A stretch of 16,511 nucleotides of DNA from CAYJQO01 sp964372445 (GTDB taxonomy: Bacteria > Patescibacteriota > Minisyncoccia > UBA6257 > GWB1-50-10): the NCBI GenBank assembly GCA_964372445.1, contig CAYJQO010000012.1:1-16511 (forward strand). Direction: 5' to 3'. The notes beneath the pieces are model-generated. The model saw only the letters and a program-made list of their open reading frames with translations, was not told the origin of the DNA and searched no databases. Below are positions 1-6,589 of the stretch, piece after piece (position 1 is the first letter of the stretch; the number at the start of each line of letters is the position of its first letter). Made by a program: the position numbers and the translations under genes.

Positions 1-52
1 GAGTTCATCGAAGTGTCGAAGACACTGAGTTCATCGAAGTGTCGAAGACACT
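1..52. repeat. Tandem 26-bp repeat, two copies
   Basis: Positions 1-26 and 27-52 are identical by eye. Each unit starts GAGTTCATCGAAG and ends in the small hairpin AGTGTC-GAA-GACACT. Repeats with this kind of 'TTCGA..TCATCGAA' wording are common between genes in CPR genomes (general knowledge). The array may continue left of the window. No coding potential is seen. Confidence 0.85.
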
Positions 53-130
53 GAGGGCTTCGAGTGAGCCTCAGCCGAACTCCTTGTCGAACGTGTTCTA
101 GATTCGCTTTTTGTCATCGCCCATTTATAG

Positions 131-152
131 GTGCTGTGACGCGTCACAGCAC
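131..152. repeat. Perfect 22-bp palindrome
   Basis: GTGCTGTGACG is followed directly by its exact reverse complement with no spacer. With no loop, the symmetry suits a dimeric DNA-binding site (operator-like) or cruciform better than an RNA hairpin. No promoter or gene start is clear beside it, so the role is unknown. Confidence 0.7.
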
Positions 153-189
153 CCTCGCTAGACAACCTCGGCGTTATAGCATTGCTCAT

Positions 190-213
190 CCGCCTTTGCT
201 AAAGCTTCGGCGG
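190..213. repeat. 24-nt hairpin repeat, GCTAAAGCT family
   Basis: CCGCC and GGCGG arms enclose a core GCTAAAGC. A relative lies at 15339-15362 on the opposite strand, with the same length, the same core GCTAAAGCT and the CGG-plus-GG end. Two copies of one core in non-coding DNA at opposite ends of the window point to a dispersed mini-palindrome of the kind abundant in CPR genomes. Confidence 0.65.
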
Positions 214-335
214 GACTTCGGCTTGTTTTTATCAAACGACTTCTGCATTGTAACAAGCCTCGCAGTAGACTATTTCGAGACGGTCGGGTGCATAGCTGGT
301 CTCGAACGTGAATTTTCGAGGACAACCGTCCACTG

Positions 336-1088
336 TCATCGTTCACCGGCAGAACTGGCCATCTTCACTATGTAGATAAATTCTTTCGAGTTGAGGCTCG
401 CCCCGCCCACGAGGGCGCCATCAATGCCACGGTTCCCAAGGAAACGCGCCGCATTCCCGCCGTTCACCGAACCGCCGTAGAACACCAGCGGGCGAACGCC
501 GAGCCGTGCCCGGACAAACGTGCGGATGTGGTCGATCATCGCTGCGGCATCCTCCGGGGTGTCCGCATTGTCCTTATAGTTTGCCGAACGGGCGGTGCTG
601 ATCGCCCAGAGAGGCTCGTACGCAATTGAGAGAGAACCTCGCGCCACCTTCACGCCGCGCAGGTCAGCCCGGAGCTGCGCTGCCACGAATCGCTGCGCCG
701 CGCCGAACCCGTGCGCCCGGGCACCGCTTCCCTCTCCCACGCAAAGAATCACGCCGAGGCCGGCCTCAAGCGAGGAGAGTACCTTCCGGTTCACCATCGC
801 ATCGGTCTCGCCGAGCTGCCGCTGCTCCGAGTGCCCTACGATCACGTACCGCACGCCGAGACGCTTGAGCATAGTCGGAGAAACTTCGCCGGTGAAAGCG
901 CCGCGCGGCTCCCAGAACACATCTTGCGCACCAAGAGCGGCTTTTCTCAAAACCCCACCCACCGCCCGTAAAAACGGGAAGGGCGGTGCGACCACCACGT
1001 TCGGCGCATCCTCTGCTCGCGCGAGCCGCACCGCCTCGGCCTCGGTCTGCGGATTCATTTTCCAGTTGGCGATAAGTAACTTGCTCAT
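336..1088 (-). CDS. tpiA: Triosephosphate isomerase
   Basis: Cytosolic glycolytic enzyme that interconverts dihydroxyacetone phosphate and glyceraldehyde 3-phosphate. The 250-residue length is normal for the family. Seen: ANWKMN (N8, K10), VGHSEQR with catalytic H86, AYEPLWAI with catalytic E158, and the phosphate-binding YGGSVN near 204-209 and GALVGGASL near 224-232. The start is ATG 1088, giving MSKLLIANWKMN as in most homologues; the longer frame upstream adds residues without family support. Oddity: catalytic loop 6 reads STARSANYKDNADTPED where most bacteria have GTGKTATPEQ. That is about seven extra residues and both glycines lost. All catalytic residues remain, so an active enzyme is expected. 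It lies 151 bp downstream of galT, with no strong promoter seen. Confidence 0.96.
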   Translation of the reverse strand: MSKLLIANWKMNPQTEAEAVRLARAEDAPNVVVAPPFPFLRAVGGVLRKAALGAQDVFWEPRGAFTGEVSPTMLKRLGVRYVIVGHSEQRQLGETDAMVNRKVLSSLEAGLGVILCVGEGSGARAHGFGAAQRFVAAQLRADLRGVKVARGSLSIAYEPLWAISTARSANYKDNADTPEDAAAMIDHIRTFVRARLGVRPLVFYGGSVNGGNAARFLGNRGIDGALVGGASLNSKEFIYIVKMASSAGER

Positions 1089-1169
1089 AGCGAGTTCATC
1101 TTCTTCCCGATTTATCCGAAAACGCAAGTCGTCGACACAGCGTTTTTGGCAACAAATCGCAATCCGCCG

Positions 1170-1187
1170 AATCCGCCGGTTGGCGGA
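1170..1187. repeat. Mini-palindrome AATCCGCCG..GGCGGA
   Basis: Inverted repeat TCCGCC-GGT-TGGCGGA in the galT-tpiA gap (1089-1239), preceded by a further AATCCGCCG at 1161-1169. A related element, AATCCGCCGATCGGCAGA, lies at 15387-15404 just past the 16S 3' end. This looks like a second dispersed mini-palindrome family. The rest of the gap holds nothing recognisable. Confidence 0.55.
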
Positions 1188-1239
1188 GAAGGTGAACAGT
1201 TGGCAATGATAAGCTTCCGAAGCATACCCCTATGGTACC

Positions 1240-2259
1240 TCAGCCACGGATAATTTTCGCCGCGAGGTCAGGATCCACTGGGTTGATCTCGATCCCGGTG
1301 CCGAACTCAAACCCGGCGCGCGTGCTGAACTTTGGGTACACCTCCACGTGCCAGTGGTAGTGACGGTACCGGCCCTTTCCCCGGAGCGGTGAGGTGTGGA
1401 TGAAAAAGTTGTAGTCGGGATCGTAGAGCCGCCGCTCGATCCAGCGGAGCACCACCTGGAGCACCCGGGCAACGCCGTCGAGGTACCGGTCGGGGGTACT
1501 CTCGAAGTAGGGCAGGTGCCGCTTTGGGAACACGCGGACCTCGAAGGGGTTGCGCGACACGTAGGGCGCGATGGCGATGGCATCCGCCGTTTCCACGATA
1601 ACCCGCTTCCGCTGCCGCCGCTCCCAGTCGATCAAGAGGCAGTGCACGCAGCGCTTCCGCTCGCGGTAGTAGCGTGCCGAACCGTCGAGTGAGCGCTGTA
1701 CGTCCGGCGGCGCTACCGGAACCGCGATGAGCTGGTAGTGCGGGTGGTAGACGGTGGCACCGGCGAGCGGGCCCCAGTTGTGGAACATGGATACGTAGCG
1801 CACGTTCGGGTCGGCGACGAGCATGAGGTAGCGGTCGCGGAGCGCCTCGAGCACGAGCGATGCGCCGCCCGGCGAGAGCTTCGTAAAGTTTCTCCGGTGG
1901 TCCCGGGTGATGATCAGGTCGTGGTGCCCGACCCCGGGCTCGGTACTGAACGGTCCGTGGGTACCTCTCTGTACTGTATCGCTCCGATGTGCCACCGCCG
2001 GGTACCGGTTCTGGAGCACGAGGAGCCGATAGCTCCCCCACCCCGCGGTCGCCTCCCGCCGCACGGCACCCGCCGGGTACCCCAGGATCACCGTTTCGCT
2101 CACGGATGAGAATGGGCGCTCGAACGGGCAGCGGGTCTTCAGTGCCACCTTCCGGCGAACACGATGCTGCCTGATGCTTATGTGCCCGTGGAACCGGCCG
2201 GGCGCCACGAGCACCCAGTCACCGGAAACCACATCTTGGCGGAACTGTGACCGCTTCAT
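1240..2259 (-). CDS. galT: Galactose-1-phosphate uridylyltransferase family protein
   Basis: HIT-superfamily nucleotidyltransferase. Family members move UMP from UDP-glucose to galactose 1-phosphate (Leloir pathway); some relatives are ADP-glucose phosphorylases. The protein has 339 residues. Seen: N-terminal FRQDVVSGDWVLVAPGR; the active-site triad HPHYQ (H172, H174) after GATVY, where the usual motif is HPHGQ; and the C-terminal block HWHVEVYPK...AGFEFGTGIEINPV typical of the family. The N-terminal metal CxxC is reduced to one cysteine (TRCPFER, C44), while a different CVHC lies at 204-207, so metal binding is probably altered. ATG 2259 was chosen because MKRSQFRQD begins the conserved fold. 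The upstream frame overlaps a nested-hairpin leader that ends exactly at this ATG. Exact substrate is uncertain. Confidence 0.88.
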   Translation of the reverse strand: MKRSQFRQDVVSGDWVLVAPGRFHGHISIRQHRVRRKVALKTRCPFERPFSSVSETVILGYPAGAVRREATAGWGSYRLLVLQNRYPAVAHRSDTVQRGTHGPFSTEPGVGHHDLIITRDHRRNFTKLSPGGASLVLEALRDRYLMLVADPNVRYVSMFHNWGPLAGATVYHPHYQLIAVPVAPPDVQRSLDGSARYYRERKRCVHCLLIDWERRQRKRVIVETADAIAIAPYVSRNPFEVRVFPKRHLPYFESTPDRYLDGVARVLQVVLRWIERRLYDPDYNFFIHTSPLRGKGRYRHYHWHVEVYPKFSTRAGFEFGTGIEINPVDPDLAAKIIRG

Positions 2260-2377
2260 CCCGTTAGAGGTAGGTCCCCCCACGGCGACCGCGCGTGCAC
2301 CGCCAGACCTTCTGGCAACGCTCCGTGGCATTCATGGCATGCAAATATGTTCATAAAACCTGGCTGCCTCTAACGGG
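2260..2377 (-). promoter_or_regulatory. Nested-hairpin leader of galT
   Basis: Three inverted repeats are nested in the 120 nt before the galT ATG. Outer: CCCGTTAGAGG (2367-2377) with CCTCTAACGGG (2260-2270), 11 bp perfect, the last base touching the ATG. Middle: CCACGG (2323-2328) with CCGTGG (2280-2285). Inner: GCCAGA (2311-2316), loop AGG, TCUGGC (2302-2307). In the minus-strand RNA this would fold the whole leader into one long arm, with the ribosome entry site inside the outer stem. No known riboswitch is recognised, and no U-run follows. A mobile mini-element inserted in the gap is the alternative. Confidence 0.6.
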
Positions 2378-2379
2378 TT

Positions 2380-3114
2380 TCATGGTGCCCCAAGCTGGTA
2401 CGCCTTCCTCCAGAGCCGCCACCGAATCCGCGCGACGTCAACAAACGTTGAGAGGTAGCCGCGGAAGCTCACCGTGCTCCGCATATCGTTCACCCAAACC
2501 ACCGGCACCTGCTTCACCCGGTAGCCCAGCCGCTCTGAGAGCACCAGCACCTCAACATCGAAGCCCCACCGGTCGATGGTCGCCAACCGGAAAATCCGTT
2601 CCGCGGCTTCTTCCGTGAAACACTTGAACCCGCACTGCGTGTCCCACATGCCCGGAAGCACGAGCGCCTGGATCACGAGGTTGCCGATTTTGCCGGCGAT
2701 CTGCTTGTACCACGGCTGCGGCGGCACGAGGCGCGAACCTCTCGCCGCGCGGGAACCAATCACCACATCGTACCCTTCCCGGAAGAGCGGGAGCATTTTG
2801 TTGCACTGGTCGACCGAGGTTGAGTTGTCTGCATCCATGAAGAGCCGAAGGTTGCCGCGGGCCGCGAGCATCCCCTCTCGCACCACCCAGCCTTTGCCGT
2901 GGTTCTCGGCGTGCCCGATGACACGGAGATGTGGCATGAGATGGCTGAACCGTTTCACGATATCCACCGTGGCATCAGCCGAACCGTCATCAACCACCAG
3001 CACCTCGGACGAGTACTCTGCCTTCGAGAGGTGCCGATCAATGTCGAGAAGGGTCAGCGGCAACCGCTTCGATTCGTTGTACGCGGGGATAATGACGGAG
3101 AGGAACGGTTTCAT
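2380..3114 (-). CDS. Family 2 glycosyltransferase, polyprenyl-phosphate glycosyltransferase type (GtrB/ALG5-like)
   Basis: Predicted to make polyprenyl-phosphate-hexose from a nucleotide sugar at the inner membrane face. The protein has 244 residues. Seen: SVIIPAYNES at 6-15, VVDDGS (D42, D43), the metal-binding DAD at 94-96 within MDADNSTS, GSR near 120-122, and WDTQCGFKCF at 157-166 with RWGFDVEVL at 182-190. The last two are hallmarks of the ALG5/dolichyl-phosphate glucosyltransferase group. There are no C-terminal membrane spans, unlike larger GtrB proteins, but the gtrA-like gene upstream overlaps it by the 4 bases ATGA, suggesting coupled translation and a joint role. The start is that ATG at 3114; the frame extends upstream only inside gtrA. 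The sugar is unknown. Confidence 0.9.
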   Translation of the reverse strand: MKPFLSVIIPAYNESKRLPLTLLDIDRHLSKAEYSSEVLVVDDGSADATVDIVKRFSHLMPHLRVIGHAENHGKGWVVREGMLAARGNLRLFMDADNSTSVDQCNKMLPLFREGYDVVIGSRAARGSRLVPPQPWYKQIAGKIGNLVIQALVLPGMWDTQCGFKCFTEEAAERIFRLATIDRWGFDVEVLVLSERLGYRVKQVPVVWVNDMRSTVSFRGYLSTFVDVARIRWRLWRKAYQLGAP

Positions 3115-3755
3115 GGCTGCGGCTGTGGCGGCGCGGACCGCTTGAAAATGATGAGCCGGTAGCTCAAGAAGTTCCAGAGGAAGGAGGCACCTACCGCGAG
3201 TACCGCCGCAACGTTCGCCCAGATGGCCGGCGCCACGCCGTGCGGCGCCCCGATGACGCTCACAATGAAGGTTGCCACGCCCACGTTGATGAGAGTCCCA
3301 ATGAGGGTGAGCCCCAGAAACCGCCCGTACTGTCCCACCGATGCTTGCTCCCGATCGCGGAACGTCCAGAACTTGTTCCAGAAGTAGCTGTTCGTTGAGG
3401 CAACTAGGAACGAGGTACCCTTGAAGAGGCTGAACGACGGACCGCTTGCCACTCCAGTCCACGAGATGAGCAGGTTAAGCACCCCGAGGTCAACGAGTGT
3501 GTTCAACACACCCACAGCGGCGAAGCGCCCGAACTGTACGAGCACGGGCCATATCCGACCAAGTAGGGTGAGGGTAGCGAGCGCGATTGGTGCGAGAATT
3601 GTGAACCCGACCACTACCGTGATCGAACCCAGGAGACCTAGCTGCAGCTTGAAGTTCCCTGCGAGGGGAAGCGCCAGAAGCCCCACGAGGAACCCGATCA
3701 CCCCGACCACGTAGTAGTCGCGCGCCTGCGTAGCATGTGTAGATGCGCCGTTCAT
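3111..3755 (-). CDS. GtrA-like membrane protein
   Basis: The GtrA family is thought to help move polyprenyl-phosphate-sugars across the membrane. The protein has 214 residues. An N-terminal part with two hydrophobic spans (about 14-33 and 38-66) precedes the GtrA domain, which starts near QFGRFAAVGVLNTLVDLGV, contains the family's NSYFWNKFWTF block and has further spans to the end (LTLIGTLINVGVATFIVSVIG and VAAVLAVGASFLWNFLSYRLIIF). The two extra N-terminal spans make it longer than typical 120-150-residue GtrA proteins. Both ends overlap neighbours by ATGA (the ATPase upstream, the glycosyltransferase downstream), so it is mid-operon. Confidence 0.88.
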   Translation of the reverse strand: MNGASTHATQARDYYVVGVIGFLVGLLALPLAGNFKLQLGLLGSITVVVGFTILAPIALATLTLLGRIWPVLVQFGRFAAVGVLNTLVDLGVLNLLISWTGVASGPSFSLFKGTSFLVASTNSYFWNKFWTFRDREQASVGQYGRFLGLTLIGTLINVGVATFIVSVIGAPHGVAPAIWANVAAVLAVGASFLWNFLSYRLIIFKRSAPPQPQP

Positions 3756-6109
3756 GTCCGGAGTCTGCGGTGGATCTCCTGTTCAACCGTTTCCCGGTCC
3801 CGTCCGTAGGCCATCCTCGACCGCTCCTTGAGTTCGGCGGCGAGCGCCGGGTTGCCGCGGGCAACCGGTTGCATCCGCACGTTGAACGGGGGTGTAGTTT
3901 GCCCTCGCACGAGAAGCCGTACGTACGCATGGAAGTTATCGATGTTGATCAGGTCCTGGGCACCGAAGGTCGGCTCGAACTGCTTGACCAGAAACTCCGC
4001 GTCTTGCGCGCCCACCCGGAAGGAGATCACCGAGCCAACGTTGCCGAACACCGCATCCCGGATGCGCTCGGTGAGCTGGGCGATGAACTGGTGGGCGATG
4101 GTGAGGCTCAGCCGGTACTTCCGAGCTTCGGAGAGGATGCCAGCTACCGAATCCGTCGTGAAGTTCTGGAACTCATCCACAAACAGGTTGAAGTCGCGGC
4201 GCCGCGATTCCTCAAGGTCCACCCGAGAGAGCGCCGCCATGAGGAGTTTGCCGATGATGACCATACCTAAGAGGCCGGCGTTGATGTCGCCGATGCGACC
4301 CTTGGCAAGGTTCACCACGAGAATCTTGCCCTGGTCCATCAGCTGTCGGAAGTTCAGCGACGAGTGCACCTGGCCGATGATCGGGCGGACGTAGTCGTTC
4401 GTGAGGAACACGTTGAACTTTGAGGTGATGTACGGGGTTATGTTCTGGAGCGCCGCCTCACCGCCCGCCTTGGCCGCCTCCTTCACCCAGAAATCTACCA
4501 CAATCGGGTTCCGGATGCGCGCGAGCTTCCGGCTGCGAAACTCGGCATCGGTGAACACCCGGGGAATCTCGGTCAGCGTCGCCGGTTCGTTCGGGGCATC
4601 TTCCATGAGGAGCTGCACGGCATTTCGCATGTACTGCTCGAACATGGGGCCTCCGGTGGTCTTCAGGTCGTAGAGCTTATCGAATATGCCGATGAGCTCG
4701 TTCACGATGAACGTTTTCTGCTCGGGCTGGTTCACGTCGTACTCGAGCATGTTGAGCCCGATGGGGCGCGCGAGGTCACTCGGGTCGAACACCACCACGT
4801 CGTTCACGCGCGCCGACGGCACAAGACCGAGCACGTCCCCAACGAACGATCCGTGGGGATCAATGAGTGCCACCCCTTTCCCGCGGGAGATGTCATCCAC
4901 CACCATGTTGGTGAGGAGGGTCGATTTTCCGGTGCCGGTCTGGCCGATGATATAGACGTGCCGCCGGCGATCATCGTCGGATATGCGAACGGGGCGCGCC
5001 TCCCCCCGGAACGTGCTCTCCCCAATCAGCACGCCGTCTGCGGGTAAGGTAACTGGTGGCGGCGCCTCGCGCGCCTTGAGGTAGGCGATGCGGGACATCT
5101 CGGTGAACGCTGTCGGGAAATGGAACAGGCTCGCGAGCTCTTCGGTATTCAGCACCATGTTCTGCGCATCCTGGAAGAGGCGAAATGAGAACTGGTACGC
5201 AAGCTCACCGGTATTCCGCGGCCGTACCACCTTGAGCTCGTTCCGATCGGTAGCGCCGAACTGTGAGAAACCGGCGGCGAGGCCATCCAGGATCGAATCC
5301 GCCTGGAACTGGCTTGGCGCGGAAGCCACAAGTCGAACATTGACCTCGAAGAGCGGCTTCGCGAGCTTCGACTCGAGCGCTTTGATCGCCGGCTCATCAA
5401 TGACCGGCTGGTCTGCCCCGGCGCCTGCCTTCGGCTTGGTCGCCGTGGCCTCGGTAACATCTGAAATGGAAATGGCGAAATTGTTCTTTAGCACATCCTT
5501 AAGCTTCCACCCCTTCCGCAGCACACCGAGCGCCGAGCGGATGGCGGTCCCCTGCTTCGGCGCCGCCGGACGGGCAATTACCTGGATCGCGCCCCCCTCG
5601 CCAACCTGATTGATCTTGGTGAGCCCCCCCATGAGCGAGAGGAACGTGTCGCTGTTGACCTCGCGGTAGGTACGGATGGGCAGCACAAACCGCTCCCGCT
5701 GCTGTACCCAAGCCGCAGCCGTCACGCCGGCGTAGTTGAACACGTTGTAGTCGTCAGATGGTCGGACATCGGCGCCATCCCAGAGCGAATGCACCTGCCT
5801 GGTTAAGGCATCGCCGTAGCGACCCGGCACGGAAACATAAAACCGGATTTCCTCGCCGATGTTCGGGACTGCTACCTCGAGGGCGAACGGTTTACGGAAC
5901 GAGAGCAGCGCTCCGAAGAGCCGTTCGGAGATGGCGATTTCGTCGAGGACCTGCTTCCCCTCCCTGCTCTGCAGCGGCAAGCGAACCGAGTAGAGCTTAA
6001 GCTCGAGGCGCTCCGCGAGTGAACGGCGGAGCGAGCGGCGCGTGGCAACGTAGACGCCGACCCCGATGGCGATGAGGGCAAGCACGGCGAAGAAGATTAC
6101 AGGTGACAT
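3752..6109 (-). CDS. VirD4/TraG-like membrane-anchored DNA-pumping ATPase
   Basis: 785 residues. One N-terminal membrane span (about 3-23), then a long region of about 350 residues without a motif I can name, then a RecA-type motor. Walker A IGQTGTGKSTLL lies near residues 387-398, with DPHGSF following; Walker B LFVDEFQNF is near 640-648, with SLTIAHQF after it. This order fits the type IV secretion coupling-protein/HerA-like family (TraG/TraD), which moves DNA or protein. No other conjugation gene (relaxase, VirB4, VirB11) is in the window. Proteins of this kind are common in CPR genomes with no assigned role. The start ATG 6109 lies 10 nt after the preceding gene, without a Shine-Dalgarno site. 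It ends in an ATGA overlap with the GtrA-like gene. Confidence 0.85.
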   Translation of the reverse strand: MSPVIFFAVLALIAIGVGVYVATRRSLRRSLAERLELKLYSVRLPLQSREGKQVLDEIAISERLFGALLSFRKPFALEVAVPNIGEEIRFYVSVPGRYGDALTRQVHSLWDGADVRPSDDYNVFNYAGVTAAAWVQQRERFVLPIRTYREVNSDTFLSLMGGLTKINQVGEGGAIQVIARPAAPKQGTAIRSALGVLRKGWKLKDVLKNNFAISISDVTEATATKPKAGAGADQPVIDEPAIKALESKLAKPLFEVNVRLVASAPSQFQADSILDGLAAGFSQFGATDRNELKVVRPRNTGELAYQFSFRLFQDAQNMVLNTEELASLFHFPTAFTEMSRIAYLKAREAPPPVTLPADGVLIGESTFRGEARPVRISDDDRRRHVYIIGQTGTGKSTLLTNMVVDDISRGKGVALIDPHGSFVGDVLGLVPSARVNDVVVFDPSDLARPIGLNMLEYDVNQPEQKTFIVNELIGIFDKLYDLKTTGGPMFEQYMRNAVQLLMEDAPNEPATLTEIPRVFTDAEFRSRKLARIRNPIVVDFWVKEAAKAGGEAALQNITPYITSKFNVFLTNDYVRPIIGQVHSSLNFRQLMDQGKILVVNLAKGRIGDINAGLLGMVIIGKLLMAALSRVDLEESRRRDFNLFVDEFQNFTTDSVAGILSEARKYRLSLTIAHQFIAQLTERIRDAVFGNVGSVISFRVGAQDAEFLVKQFEPTFGAQDLINIDNFHAYVRLLVRGQTTPPFNVRMQPVARGNPALAAELKERSRMAYGRDRETVEQEIHRRLRT

Positions 6110-6119
6110 ACACCGGGGG

Positions 6120-6536
6120 TTACAAGATACCTCGCTGCTTCAAGATGGGGAGCAGTTTGTCGACGAGCGCATCGTGGAACGCATCCATGGCGTACGGCGA
6201 ATGTCGTTTTGCCTCCTGAACCGCGCGTTCTAACCCCTTGTGGAACACAAGGTCGATGAGCGCTTCTACCTCAACCTTCGCCGGAGACCCGGCACCATTG
6301 CCCTGGAGGTACCCCGGAAGAATGCTGTCGCTGACGTGCCCATCGGTCTTGCTTGGCGGCGGAGCCGGGGCGGGCGCAACGGAGTTCGTGAAGGACTCGA
6401 GCGAACGCCGCACCACCTCGCGCTCCGGTACCGCTTTCACATCAGGTGAACGTCGCTGCTCTCGGATCGTATCCGTGAGGCGTGCAAGGTCTCGCTCGAG
6501 CGCTTCATGGAAATTCTCTACCTTGACCATCATCAT
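6120..6536 (-). CDS. Hypothetical protein upstream of the VirD4-like ATPase
   Basis: 138 residues, no domain recognised. The N-terminal part (about 5-50) is charged and helical, with possible coiled-coil character (VENFHEALERDLARLTDTIREQRR). A Pro/Ala linker (APAPAPPPS) follows, then a helical C-terminal part (about 88-138, VEALIDLVFHKGLERAVQEAKRH and FHDALVDKLLPILKQRGIL). It begins with three ATG codons in a row (6536, 6533, 6530), any of which could be used. It is the first gene after the divergent promoter at 6568-6584 and only 10 nt before the ATPase, so it is likely a partner or regulator of it. That role is inference. Confidence 0.75.
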   Translation of the reverse strand: MMMVKVENFHEALERDLARLTDTIREQRRSPDVKAVPEREVVRRSLESFTNSVAPAPAPPPSKTDGHVSDSILPGYLQGNGAGSPAKVEVEALIDLVFHKGLERAVQEAKRHSPYAMDAFHDALVDKLLPILKQRGIL

Positions 6537-6567
6537 GCGGGTTGATCGTACAAAAAACCTAGACGTC

Positions 6568-6584
6568 CTATAATGAGATTATAG
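6568..6584. promoter_or_regulatory. Symmetric divergent promoter with overlapping -10 boxes
   Basis: CTATAAT-GAG-ATTATAG has perfect 7-bp arms, giving a consensus TATAAT on each strand (plus 6569-6574, minus 6583-6578). Plus: the predicted +1 near 6581 is 9 nt before the glycosyltransferase ATG. Minus: the predicted +1 near 6571 is about 35 nt before the hypothetical-protein ATG. No good -35 is seen on either side. DNA symmetry at -10 elements is known to allow divergent transcription from one site. Confidence 0.7.
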
Positions 6585-6589
6585 AACAA

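Larger units (their letters stand above)
53..335. other. Intergenic region downstream of tpiA
   Basis: No convincing gene is seen. Short open frames here have biased, low-complexity translations and no recognisable motif. The stretch holds a perfect palindrome (131-152), a CPR-type hairpin repeat (190-213) and a nested pair of inverted repeats just past the tpiA stop: GACGGT at 279-284 with ACCGTC at 325-330, enclosing CTCGAA at 301-306 with TTCGAG at 315-320. The nested pair could form the 3' end of the tpiA transcript. It has no U-run, so a classical intrinsic terminator is not supported. Confidence 0.6.

Noticed and set aside
1..52. CRISPR array start
   Set aside because: Only two units in direct tandem, no spacers and no cas genes in the window.
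240..335. tRNA-like segment with TTCGAG and paired arms
   Set aside because: No acceptor, D-arm or anticodon arm could be laid out at tRNA spacing.
64..375. Small protein gene in the left intergenic region
   Set aside because: The frame runs across palindromes and repeats, has no recognisable motif and overlaps the end of tpiA on the other strand.
595..1209. Plus-strand frames opposite tpiA, galT, the ATPase, pilB and other genes
   Set aside because: They are shadows: Ser/Arg/Pro-rich translations without motifs opposite clearly conserved genes.
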